A stretch of DNA of 33,847 nucleotides from the IMG/VR virus record IMGVR_UViG_3300025647_000134, positions 1-33,847 of that record. One strand, given 5' to 3'. Under the pieces are notes generated by a model. The model saw only the letters and a program-made list of their open reading frames with translations. It was not told where the DNA came from and ran no database searches. A program made the translations under genes and the position numbers. Shown piece after piece: positions 13,283 through 20,005 of this stretch (position 1 is its first letter; the number at the start of each line of letters is the position of its first letter). This stretch comes from a virus.

Positions 13283-13929
13283 GATATACCGTAATAATTA
13301 TTTATGCAATTGCCAACTTGAAGAAGATCATTATCTATTTGATCTGCTTCAAACATTTCCTCTGGAGTTTTAACGCAGTCAACCCCGCTAGTCTTAGTGG
13401 TAAAGTAGTGCCTACCATCGGAAGCGAAGCACCTTAGAACTATGCTAAATAACCCCTCAAGACAAACTTGCTGACTTATCATTTTACCAACTGTCTTTGC
13501 TGTTATTCTTCCTGTTTCACTTTCTTCCGTGTGCGTCATGAAGTAGACAATTATGTCGCTATCACAATTAGCAATTGAAGTTATCAAATCTACATAGTTT
13601 TTGGCAAAATCAACAAACTTTTTAAAGCCCGTCTCCTCAACCCGCCTCAGTGACTCATTAAGCATAATGTATTGAGCATCATCTATAACGATATACTTAA
13701 CACCTTTTTTGTGCGCATTAAGGCATACAGACTTAATTACGGCATAATCATCGGTGCGCAATACTGAGCCAGTTTTAGTTTTACCGTCGAACTTATCCCA
13801 CCCAAGCGCCTTAAAAGGTAACGGCTTCTTGATTGGCTGAATCAAAATAACTTCTTTTGGGTTTAGGTTTTTAAGAGAGCGAGTCTTACCGCTGCCGCTT
13901 TCACCTAAAATCATTACTGGAATAGCCAT
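13279..13929 (-). CDS. Phage RecA/AAA-type ATPase (AAA_24, possibly Sak4-like annealing ATPase)
   Basis: The 216-residue protein has Walker A Gly-Glu-Ser-Gly-Ser-Gly-Lys-Thr (residues 8-15) and a Walker B-like Tyr-Ile-Val-Ile-Asp-Asp-Ala (about 79-85). A Tyr-Phe-Met-Thr-His-Thr sensor-like strand follows near residue 130. Short single-domain phage ATPases of this type include the Sak4 annealing proteins, which act with SSBs; the SSB-like gene two positions on fits that. The exact subfamily is inferred. The last residues Asn-Asn-Tyr-Tyr-Gly are duplicated at the end of the HNH gene. The start overlaps the upstream stop as TAATG. Confidence 0.75.
   Translation of the reverse strand: MAIPVMILGESGSGKTRSLKNLNPKEVILIQPIKKPLPFKALGWDKFDGKTKTGSVLRTDDYAVIKSVCLNAHKKGVKYIVIDDAQYIMLNESLRRVEETGFKKFVDFAKNYVDLITSIANCDSDIIVYFMTHTEESETGRITAKTVGKMISQQVCLEGLFSIVLRCFASDGRHYFTTKTSGVDCVKTPEEMFEADQIDNDLLQVGNCINNYYGIS
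13289..13302. repeat. 14-bp direct repeat, copy at the end of the ATPase gene
   Basis: This copy is identical to 12673-12686 and encodes the same five residues in the ATPase C-terminus. The two copies bracket the HNH gene and its promoter (616 bp apart). Confidence 0.8.
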
Positions 13930-14156
13930 TATAACCCCCAGAACTCACGAAATTTAATTTCAGCCTCAAGCTTTGTTAATTCGCCTTTAGCTATCGATTC
14001 GTTAACAAGGTCGCTCTCATTGTTTGCAACTACCAAGCATGACGCCATTAATTCAGAAAGTGACACGCCATGCTTCTTAGCCAGTTTTTCTGCCATCTTC
14101 TTAATACTAGGTTTAAGCACGATGGTTACTGGCCGTTTAACCTCTCTCTTTTCCAT
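13929..14156 (-). CDS. Ribbon-helix-helix DNA-binding protein (leftward operon)
   Basis: This is a 75-residue basic protein. Residues about 7-13 form a beta strand (Arg-Pro-Val-Thr-Ile-Val-Leu), followed by two helices with Gly-Val-Ser-Leu-Ser-Glu-Leu at the turn, the RHH fold of Arc/MetJ-type regulators. It is the first gene leftward of the control region at 14175-14224 and probably binds the inverted repeats there, repressing its own promoter and the opposing one. Confidence 0.72.
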   Translation of the reverse strand: MEKREVKRPVTIVLKPSIKKMAEKLAKKHGVSLSELMASCLVVANNESDLVNESIAKGELTKLEAEIKFREFWGL

Positions 14157-14174
14157 TTTATTTTCCTTTAAGTC

Positions 14175-14224
14175 TTGATTTCGAGTTAAGTATTACGTAT
14201 ATTTAATACGTAGTCAATACTTAA
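14175..14224. promoter_or_regulatory. Divergent promoter/operator region
   Basis: The rightward promoter is TTGATT (14175-14180), 17 bp, TATATT (14198-14203). The leftward promoter is TTGACT (14212-14217), 16 bp, TAATAC (14190-14195). They overlap face to face. TTAAGTATT (14186-14194) and AATACTTAA (14216-14224) form a 9-bp inverted repeat. TACGTAT (14194-14200) and ATACGTA (14206-14212) form a second one inside it. A protein bound here would switch between the two transcription directions. Confidence 0.7.
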
Positions 14225-14239
14225 TGAGAAAATAAAATA

Positions 14240-14437
14240 ATGTATCAGCTAGACATAGAAATTCACGGAGTCACCAAACCTGGTGAAGTATCCATTGACG
14301 AAGATGGCGCAATAGAATTGCTTTATGTATTCATTGGTAATGAAACAATAGACCTGTCAGACCTTCTAAAGTGTCCTGATATCTACAATTCAATCGAGCA
14401 TGACTATCTAGCTCTAATAGCTAATATGGAGGTTTAA
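14240..14437 (+). CDS. Hypothetical 65-residue acidic protein
   Basis: This is the first rightward gene after the control region. It is acidic, with beta-like N-terminal half and a helical C-terminus. The ribosome site is weak (AATAAAATA) and the family is not recognised. Its last codons ATGGAGGTTTAA carry the strong ribosome site of the next gene. Confidence 0.6.
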   Translation: MYQLDIEIHGVTKPGEVSIDEDGAIELLYVFIGNETIDLSDLLKCPDIYNSIEHDYLALIANMEV

Positions 14438-14575
14438 ATGAACGCATACCAATACTTCGGACTAGGCTTATCGATATGGTTTATCTGCTTTGTTCTGGTG
14501 CTTAAAATAGTTTCAATCAACGAACTGACAAATGAACTCGAACAGGATTTAGAAGATTATGAAAATAAAAAGTAA
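14438..14575 (+). CDS. Small single-pass membrane protein, 45 residues
   Basis: The ATG at 14438-14440 has GGAGG at ideal distance. Residues about 7-27 are one hydrophobic helix (Leu/Ile/Phe/Val/Trp) followed by an acidic coiled-coil-like tail. It overlaps the YbcO-like gene by 17 bases. It could sit in the inner membrane early in infection; the function is unknown. Confidence 0.6.
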   Translation: MNAYQYFGLGLSIWFICFVLVLKIVSINELTNELEQDLEDYENKK

Positions 14576-14846
14576 AAAACTACGCGACTCAGCAAGAGGT
14601 CAAGATTGCACATTGCGCCTAACCGGCATTTGCAACTTTAATCCAGAAACAACCGTGCTATGCCATGTTGGCGCTAACTCAGGATTCGGTACTAAGTCAG
14701 GTGATAACATGGCTGTGTTTGGATGCTCAAGCTGTCACAGCGAAATAGACGCAAAGGTTAAAGGCTTCTACGCTGCGGATATTATTCGCGCGCTAGGCGA
14801 GACTCAGCAGGTTTGGATTGATAGCGGTTTAATTGAGGTGAAATAA
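14559..14846 (+). CDS. YbcO-like putative nuclease (DUF1364)
   Basis: The 95-residue protein fits DUF1364/YbcO closely. An N-terminal Ser-Ala-Arg-Gly-Gln-x-Cys-Thr-Leu-Arg precedes Gly-Ile-Cys-Asn-Phe-x-Pro-Glu-Thr-Thr-Val-Leu-x-His. Then come Ala-Val-Phe-x-Cys-Ser-Ser-Cys-His (Cys56, Cys59, His60) and a C-terminal Arg-Ala-Leu-Gly-x-Thr. The Cys/His set suggests a zinc-bound HNH-like nuclease. It commonly sits beside rusA, as here, and may take part in recombination or late DNA processing. Confidence 0.85.
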   Translation: MKIKSKKLRDSARGQDCTLRLTGICNFNPETTVLCHVGANSGFGTKSGDNMAVFGCSSCHSEIDAKVKGFYAADIIRALGETQQVWIDSGLIEVK

Positions 14847-15217
14847 TGTATAACTTTACTATGCCGTGGCCTCCTACTTTAAACCACTACCATCAACCAG
14901 TAAGAATTGGTAAATCAGTTAGAATTATCAAGGGAGCAAAAGCTCGCCAGTACGCTAAAGACATGGAGTTGCATTTAGAATCAATCGATTTGCGCAATGA
15001 GATGATTAGCGAAAGCGTAAAGCTATCGGTAACACTAACGCTTAACCCGCCTACACTGGCTAGATACGATGTAGATAATCGAGCTAAAGGCGTTTTAGAC
15101 GCACTATCAAACGCTAACTTTTATGCTGATGATTCGCAGATTCACAGGCTAACGGTTATCAAAGGCGAAAAAATTAAAGGCGGCAACGTCATTGTTAAAG
15201 TTGAGGCAATGGAATGA
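14846..15217 (+). CDS. rusA: RusA family Holliday junction resolvase
   Basis: This 123-residue protein is the usual RusA length. It has an N-terminal Pro-Trp-Pro-Pro-Thr-Leu-Asn-His-Tyr and the catalytic run Asp-Val-Asp-Asn (Asp75, Asp77) with Lys81 and Asp85. Later Asp95-Asp96 are followed by Ser-Gln-Ile. RusA is a dimeric metal-dependent nuclease that cuts four-way junctions, clearing branched DNA before packaging. Start overlaps the preceding stop (TAATG). Confidence 0.92.
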   Translation: MYNFTMPWPPTLNHYHQPVRIGKSVRIIKGAKARQYAKDMELHLESIDLRNEMISESVKLSVTLTLNPPTLARYDVDNRAKGVLDALSNANFYADDSQIHRLTVIKGEKIKGGNVIVKVEAME

Positions 15218-15393
15218 AAAAAGCAATTAAAGTAATACGCGATAACATGAGCGCTAAACAAGCTCAAGAGGCGCAACTATTCGGCATGAAGCATGAGGCT
15301 TTATTCCCGCATGTTGAGCAGCATACCTTTCAAGGTGCGCTAGGCAATTACAAGGTTAGATGTTTAAAAACAATTACGGTGGTGATGGTATGA
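15214..15393 (+). CDS. Hypothetical 59-residue protein
   Basis: ATGA overlaps the rusA stop at the front and the next gene's start at the end, which argues for real coupled translation. The first half is a Lys/Gln/Ala helix. The family is not recognised. Confidence 0.55.
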   Translation: MKKAIKVIRDNMSAKQAQEAQLFGMKHEALFPHVEQHTFQGALGNYKVRCLKTITVVMV

Positions 15394-15602
15394 AATTAAT
15401 AATTAAATTTGATGAATCTGAAATTAGTTATCCAAAGGCAATTGAGTATGTCAACGCAGTTATTGCAAAAGGGTTTATATCTAGCACTAATAACCATCGC
15501 CATTATTGTCATGTAACTGTATTTATTAAAACATATGTCGTTTATGCATCGATCACAAAAAGCGGAACGCATACATTTAAAATTTTTAAGGAGCCAGTAT
15601 GA
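15390..15602 (+). CDS. Hypothetical 70-residue phage protein
   Basis: The start is set at ATG 15390-15392, inside an ATGA overlap and after GGTGGTGATGG, rather than ten codons upstream. It has a beta-alpha-beta look with His-Tyr-Cys-His-Val-Thr in the middle and Thr-Lys-Ser-Gly-Thr near the end, a pattern I have seen in small phage early proteins of unknown role. Confidence 0.6.
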   Translation: MKLIIKFDESEISYPKAIEYVNAVIAKGFISSTNNHRHYCHVTVFIKTYVVYASITKSGTHTFKIFKEPV

Positions 15603-15862
15603 GTATTGATAAAGTATTAACTGAGCGTGGCAATCGATATGGCGCGTTTAAAGATGGTGCTAGCATAATGCAACAGCTCAAAACGGTTATGCGCTCTACC
15701 GATGGATGGGAGCGTTTAACCGATAGCCAGAAGGAAGCGTTAGAAATGATTCAGCATAAAATAGGCAGAGTGTTAAACGGTGATCCAACATACGTTGACT
15801 CGTGGACTGATATTTGTGGTTTTAGTCAATTAATAGTTAATGAACTAGAAGGTAAATGTTGA
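15599..15862 (+). CDS. DUF6378-type phage protein
   Basis: The 87-residue protein has Glu-Arg-Gly-x-Arg-Tyr-Gly-x-Phe-Lys-Asp near its start. Gln-Lys-Glu-Ala-Leu-Glu-Met-Ile-x-His-Lys-Ile-Gly-Arg follows, then Leu-Asn-Gly-Asp-Pro-x-Tyr-x-Asp-Ser-Trp. This is a common small phage family that I place as DUF6378. It is all-helical and may relate to nucleotide metabolism, but its activity is not established to my knowledge. It overlaps neighbours at both ends. Confidence 0.78.
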   Translation: MSIDKVLTERGNRYGAFKDGASIMQQLKTVMRSTDGWERLTDSQKEALEMIQHKIGRVLNGDPTYVDSWTDICGFSQLIVNELEGKC

Positions 15863-16017
15863 GGTGCTATCGGTGCGCAGAAAATAAGGACAAAGAAAGA
15901 TTCAAGCCAGATCAGCCGTATTGGTCAAGATGGTGTATTAGATGCCAAGATACACCGCTAAACGAATTACCTAGACGACAAACAGATAAGGATAAATATG
16001 ACAACAATAGCTTATAA
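15856..16017 (+). CDS. Small zinc-ribbon-like protein
   Basis: This is a 53-residue basic protein with Cys4-x2-Cys7 and Cys27-x2-Cys30, a clean four-Cys zinc site. The ATG at 15856-15858 follows AAGG and overlaps the previous stop; the end overlaps the Ntn-hydrolase start by 20 bases. Function unknown; nucleic-acid binding is plausible. Confidence 0.6.
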   Translation: MLRCYRCAENKDKERFKPDQPYWSRWCIRCQDTPLNELPRRQTDKDKYDNNSL

Positions 16018-16438
16018 CCACGAAAGCAAGCAGATATCATGCGATAGCCGTGTTACTCGTGACAATGTGATAATGTCTGATTCATGCATAAAATGGCATA
16101 TTGTTGATGGGGTTGTATTCTTCATGGCAGGAGCTCCATATGATGACGAGTTATTTATTCGAATGTACTTCGGAGCAAAATCAAGCGTCATTCCAGAAGT
16201 TACGGCACTGGTTATTGATAGCGGCAATGTTTATCGGTGTAGTGTTAATGAAGATATTTTGATGTGGAAAGACGATCGGCATAATAATGATGTAATTGGG
16301 TCTGGATTTGGTTTCGCACTATCGGCCATGGACTTTGGCAAGTCATCACATGAGGCCGTTGAGTACGCTATGACTCGAGATAGCTGCTCAGGGGGTAAGG
16401 TTCACACTTACGATATAAAGCTTAAACAATTCATCTAA
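15998..16438 (+). CDS. HslV/proteasome-like Ntn-hydrolase
   Basis: The 146-residue protein starts Met-Thr-Thr-Ile-Ala-Tyr, giving an N-terminal Thr nucleophile after Met removal. It continues with Ile-x-Cys-Asp-Ser-Arg-x-Thr and a Lys near residue 32, then a hydrophobic strand and Ala-Gly-x-x-x-Asp. These match the HslV/proteasome beta core (Thr1, Asp near 17, Lys near 33). Similar stand-alone proteins occur in many phages without a partner ATPase. Whether it degrades protein is not known. It is the last gene before the terminator at 16445. Confidence 0.7.
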   Translation: MTTIAYNHESKQISCDSRVTRDNVIMSDSCIKWHIVDGVVFFMAGAPYDDELFIRMYFGAKSSVIPEVTALVIDSGNVYRCSVNEDILMWKDDRHNNDVIGSGFGFALSAMDFGKSSHEAVEYAMTRDSCSGGKVHTYDIKLKQFI

Positions 16439-16444
16439 TCAATA

Positions 16445-16469
16445 GCCCTCTACGTGAGGGCATTTTTTT
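16445..16469 (+). terminator. Rho-independent terminator
   Basis: GCCCTC (16445-16450), loop TACGT, GAGGGC (16456-16461), then A and seven T. It ends the first rightward operon. Confidence 0.88.
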
Positions 16470-16491
16470 GCCTGGTATTTGGTGATACATG

Positions 16492-16530
16492 TTGACTAGA
16501 TATTACCTCTGTAATACAATTCGTATTACA
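16492..16530 (+). promoter_or_regulatory. Promoter and RHH operator of the replication operon
   Basis: TTGACT (16492-16497), 17 bp, TACAAT (16515-16520). A perfect inverted repeat TGTAATAC-N5-GTATTACA (16510-16530) covers the -10. The gene that follows encodes a ribbon-helix-helix protein, so negative autoregulation is likely, with the replication genes downstream under the same control. Confidence 0.78.
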
Positions 16531-16548
16531 CACACAATGGAGTTATTT

Positions 16549-16797
16549 ATGAAGCCACTAAACGTAAGATTTGACAGCACTGTTTTCGATAGTGTTAACC
16601 AGTTATCTGAAAAGACAATAGAGTCTAAATCAGATATAGCAAGGGCAGCAATGCAGATAGGTCTTAAGCACTTGCTGGCATTGGATAGCAGAAAGCTATC
16701 AGGAAGCATTAACATAGCAAAGCTAAGAATTATGTTTAATGGAGATCAGGATGTTGTTGAAGAAATGCTTGAGCAAACATTCAATAGTAAGAAGTAA
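16549..16797 (+). CDS. Ribbon-helix-helix transcriptional regulator
   Basis: This is an 82-residue protein started at ATG 16549-16551, seven bases after GGAG. Pro-Leu-Asn-Val-Arg-Phe-Asp forms the DNA-reading strand. Two helices follow, with Ser-Lys-Ser-Asp-Ile-Ala-Arg-Ala-Ala at the turn, as in Arc/MetJ/CopG proteins. A longer upstream start would translate through the operator and is rejected. It likely binds TGTAATAC repeats just upstream and controls the replication genes. Confidence 0.78.
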   Translation: MKPLNVRFDSTVFDSVNQLSEKTIESKSDIARAAMQIGLKHLLALDSRKLSGSINIAKLRIMFNGDQDVVEEMLEQTFNSKK

Positions 16798-16826
16798 AGA
16801 CTTTAATAGTCTTAAGGAGATGATTT

Positions 16827-17510
16827 ATTAAATGGTTCAAACATGACACAGACGCCAATATGGATGCAAAACTACAGACGGTGATGCTTGACTATGGTCT
16901 TGAGGGTTACGGCCTTTACTGGTATTGCATAGAGCTTATAGCGCAGAGAGTTAATGGTGATAACCTTACCTTTGAGCTTGAACATGACGCAAGGATAATA
17001 GCTAGAAATACAGGATCTACACCCCAGAAAGTTGAGCAGATGATGACAACGTTTATTAGCCTTGGACTGCTTGATGCTGACAACGGCCATATATTCTGCT
17101 TAAAACTAGCATCTAGGTGTGATGACTTCACAGCAAAGGCAGTTAGAAGAAAAGGAATAAAAACCATTATAAATCAACAGGTCGGAGTAAGTCCGACAAA
17201 CTCGGATTTTGTTCGTCTAGAAGAAGAAGTAAGAAGTAAGAAGAAAGAAGAAGAAGTAATACCAGACGAAACAAAAAAGACTAGTCGTTTCACTCCACCT
17301 ACTTATGAAGATGCTTTGCAATATTTTACAGAGAAAGGATTTTCAAATAAGGTCGAGGCAGATAAGTTTGTAGACTTCTATGAAATGAAAGGCTGGATGG
17401 TTGGTAAGAACAAAATGAAAGACTGGAAAGCTGCTGTTAGAAATTGGACAAAATCACTTGTTCCTGCTCAACAGCAAGAACGTAAAAAACCTAGAGGGTT
17501 TGGTGAATGA
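16827..17510 (+). CDS. Replication initiator-like protein (DUF4373/Lin1244 N-terminus), probable AUU start
   Basis: The 227-residue product has an N-terminal winged-helix-like domain with Trp-Phe-Lys-His-Asp-x-Asp-Ala-Asn and Tyr-Gly-Leu-Glu-Gly-Tyr-Gly-Leu-Tyr-Trp. This is the DUF4373/Lin1244 pattern found next to phage DnaB genes. A charged Lys/Glu linker and a C-terminal helical domain ending in basic Arg-Lys-Lys-Pro follow. The conserved Trp-Phe-Lys-His lies upstream of the first ATG (16860), so translation probably starts at ATT 16827, exactly seven bases after AAGGAG. The in-frame codon two before it is a stop. Its end overlaps dnaB (ATGA). It probably melts the origin or loads helicase. 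Confidence 0.72.
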   Translation: MKWFKHDTDANMDAKLQTVMLDYGLEGYGLYWYCIELIAQRVNGDNLTFELEHDARIIARNTGSTPQKVEQMMTTFISLGLLDADNGHIFCLKLASRCDDFTAKAVRRKGIKTIINQQVGVSPTNSDFVRLEEEVRSKKKEEEVIPDETKKTSRFTPPTYEDALQYFTEKGFSNKVEADKFVDFYEMKGWMVGKNKMKDWKAAVRNWTKSLVPAQQQERKKPRGFGE

Positions 17511-18874
17511 GATATTTAGAACAGAGTAGAGACGCGGCAGCGTCTTTGATTGGATGGCTTCTTGATGCCCCAGAGAAATTAATGGAGGTTACTATAAGCC
17601 CTGAGTTGATACATAACTTTTCACTGAAAGAAATCTTTAAGGCTGTATTGGTTATTGACCAGCAGTCAAATGGCGTGTCGGTTGATGCCGTAGACGATTA
17701 CTTAACAAAGATTGGTGTTGATGTGCAGTATGTTTATCTGCTCGAGTTAACGCTAAAGAAAGTAAATGGTAGTGTTACTGGCGATATTCAAGCACTAGAG
17801 GCTCGCATAAGAACAGCAGACGCATGTAAAAAAGGTTATGAGGTGTCTGCCTTACTTGTTGAGGCTTCAGACCGTGGCGACGTTATGGCGATGCAGCAGG
17901 CTTGCGATAAGATAATGAGCCTTGGAAGCGAAACGAAAAACTATGATTTTTCATTCTCTGAAATGTTCGACCTAACAATTCAAGACGCACTTAAACAAAT
18001 GGAAGGTGGTGATCAAGGAAAAATAAGTACTGGCATTGCTGATATTGATTCACAGATTGGCGGCTTTCATAATGGCGATTTGATTATTCTTGCTGCTCGA
18101 CCTGCTATGGGTAAAACAGCATTGATGATCAATATGGCTCTTGGTGCTGGTGAAGGCAAGAAAGTCGGCATAATGTCAGGTGAACAACCTAAAGTGCAGA
18201 TTGGCTATCGTGCCTTTGCTATCGAGTCAGGATTAGCTATCGGTGACTTACGCAAGGAAATGACAGAGCAAAGTTACATGCTGCTGTCAGAAGCAGCAAG
18301 AAGGCTTGCAGACAAAGGCGGCCGAATATACGAAAAGCCAGCTCCTACAATTCAAGATGTATGTGCAAAGGCTCGTGAGTGGAAATATAAATATAACATT
18401 GATGGGCTTTACATTGACTACCTACAGCGCATTAAAGCTCTGAATACTTCAGCACCTAAGCATGAGCAAGTTGCAGAGATAGCAATGACGTTAAAAGAGC
18501 TTGCAAGAACGCTGGATATACCAATCATTGCACTAGCTCAGGTTAATCGTAGTGTTGAGGCTAGGCCAGATAAAAGACCTGGAACGGGTGATATTAAGGA
18601 TTCAGGCGTTGTTGAGCAAGAAGCTGACCAAATCCTTACGCTTTATCGTGATGAGGTTTACCACGAAGAAACAGATGATCGCGGCATTGCTGAAGTTGAT
18701 ATTAAGAAAAACAGACATGGCGCTACTGGCTGCATTCGTCTTGAATGGATAGCTCGATGCTTAAAATTCAAAGGAATGGCTGAACACTGGAACCCGATGC
18801 ACATGATCCCAGACATGGATCAAGATAATGAACAGGATGATTGGAAGTCTAAAGACGGTTTATGGCGCGATTAA
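17507..18874 (+). CDS. dnaB: Replicative DNA helicase, DnaB family
   Basis: The 455-residue protein matches DnaB. The N-terminal helical domain is residues about 1-130, followed by a linker. The RecA-like motor has Walker A Ala-Arg-Pro-Ala-Met-Gly-Lys-Thr (about 197-204) and Walker B Leu-Tyr-Ile-Asp-Tyr-Leu (about 301-306). Gln-Val-Asn-Arg-Ser-Val-Glu and Gly-Asp-Ile-Lys-Asp-Ser-Gly appear further on, then Lys-Asn-Arg-His-Gly. It would form a hexamer that unwinds the phage fork 5' to 3'. The C-terminus has an added acidic Asp/Glu/Gln-rich tail. It is translationally coupled to the initiator-like gene. Confidence 0.95.
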   Translation: MRYLEQSRDAAASLIGWLLDAPEKLMEVTISPELIHNFSLKEIFKAVLVIDQQSNGVSVDAVDDYLTKIGVDVQYVYLLELTLKKVNGSVTGDIQALEARIRTADACKKGYEVSALLVEASDRGDVMAMQQACDKIMSLGSETKNYDFSFSEMFDLTIQDALKQMEGGDQGKISTGIADIDSQIGGFHNGDLIILAARPAMGKTALMINMALGAGEGKKVGIMSGEQPKVQIGYRAFAIESGLAIGDLRKEMTEQSYMLLSEAARRLADKGGRIYEKPAPTIQDVCAKAREWKYKYNIDGLYIDYLQRIKALNTSAPKHEQVAEIAMTLKELARTLDIPIIALAQVNRSVEARPDKRPGTGDIKDSGVVEQEADQILTLYRDEVYHEETDDRGIAEVDIKKNRHGATGCIRLEWIARCLKFKGMAEHWNPMHMIPDMDQDNEQDDWKSKDGLWRD

Positions 18875-18916
18875 CTTAATAACTGGTGATGGTTGGTAAT
18901 TAATCACAAATAAGTG

Positions 18917-18944
18917 TTTACTATAGTAACGGATTTGATATGAT
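18917..18944 (+). promoter_or_regulatory. Promoter with palindromic operator before the ABC-GNAT gene
   Basis: TTTACT (18917-18922), 16 bp, TATGAT (18939-18944). The perfect 12-bp palindrome TTACTATAGTAA (18918-18929) covers the -35. The stretch after the -10 (TATGATTAGTTATCGA) resembles that at 22092. The rest of 18875-19000 has nothing else I can support. Confidence 0.5.
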
Positions 18945-19000
18945 TAGTTATCGAAACAATTTAATCTCCAGCGACCTATAAGATAAAAAGGAAAAAAGAA

Positions 19001-20005
19001 ATGAGTATATTTGATAAATATGATTTGGTTGATGTTCAAGAAGATATTTTAACTCCAGAGATACCAAAAACAGGATTAACAATCATCGTTGGAAGCAGTG
19101 GAACTGGTAAGACAACCATACTAAATAGCGCAGGTATGAAACCAGTATATATAAATAAAGACATTCCTATTTATAAATTATTTAAAGATGAGTTTGAAGC
19201 TGAAAGTTTTCTTATATCATCTGGGCTTCGGTCTGTTCCTTGCTGGAAAAGATCAATTAATAGCGTGTCTAACGGCGAGGCTCACAGAGCTGAAATAGCT
19301 GTAAAGCTAAGCCAAGGGTGCGAGTTTATTGATGAATTTACTAGCGTTGTAGACAGAGACACAGCTAGAGCATTATGCCACAGTATTAATAAATTAAATA
19401 CAAACAGGCTAGTTATTGCAACATGCCACAAGGATGTTCTTGAGTGGATTGACTTTGATCATGCTTATGACACAGATCTGTGTGAGTGGATTAATCGGGG
19501 GTCGGTTAGGCGAAATAAATCATTTGGATTTAACATCGCCCCATGTGACACAAAAAAGGTTTGGCAAATTTTCAAAAGAAATCACTATCTATCTGGGAGT
19601 ATAAATAAATCAGCTAACTCATGGGTAGCAATACATAATGGCAAGGCTATTGCAATGACAAGTGTAATAGCTTTCCCAAGTGGAAACTGGAAGGATGGAT
19701 GGCGGGAACATAGAACTGTAGTGCTTCCAGAGTTTCAAGGTATGGGCATTGGTTCAGCGCTGTCTGATGCTGTAGCCTGTCACATAGTAAGCACTGGCGC
19801 TAGGTTTTTTTCAAAGACTTCGCACCCTGCATTTGGAGAGCATAGAAATAAATCGCCAAAATGGAAAGCTACAAGTAAAAACATGAAAATAAGAAATGAT
19901 TATAAAGCAGACAGGGACAGCAAAGAAAACGGGCACAAAATGGCTCACGCTCATAGATTGTGTTACTCACACGAGTACATAGGACTAATCAATGAAACCA
20001 ATTAA
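19001..20005 (+). CDS. ABC-type ATPase fused to a GNAT (Mom-like) acyltransferase domain
   Basis: This is a 334-residue two-domain protein. Residues about 1-175 form a compact ABC ATPase: Walker A Gly-Ser-Ser-Gly-Thr-Gly-Lys-Thr (31-38), a degenerate signature Val-Ser-Asn-Gly-Glu (89-93), Walker B Glu-Phe-Ile-Asp-Glu (108-112) and the H-loop His143. Residues about 185-335 form a GNAT domain. It has Phe-Lys-Arg-Asn-His-Tyr-Leu-Ser-Gly, then Val-Val-Leu-Pro-Glu-Phe-Gln-Gly-Met-Gly-Ile-Gly (acetyl-CoA loop, 240-251), and Ser-Lys-Thr-Ser-His-Pro. No membrane partner is present, so it is not a transporter. The HYLSG region recalls phage Mom DNA-modification enzymes. It has its own promoter. A role in DNA or RNA modification is an inference. 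Confidence 0.72.
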   Translation: MSIFDKYDLVDVQEDILTPEIPKTGLTIIVGSSGTGKTTILNSAGMKPVYINKDIPIYKLFKDEFEAESFLISSGLRSVPCWKRSINSVSNGEAHRAEIAVKLSQGCEFIDEFTSVVDRDTARALCHSINKLNTNRLVIATCHKDVLEWIDFDHAYDTDLCEWINRGSVRRNKSFGFNIAPCDTKKVWQIFKRNHYLSGSINKSANSWVAIHNGKAIAMTSVIAFPSGNWKDGWREHRTVVLPEFQGMGIGSALSDAVACHIVSTGARFFSKTSHPAFGEHRNKSPKWKATSKNMKIRNDYKADRDSKENGHKMAHAHRLCYSHEYIGLINETN

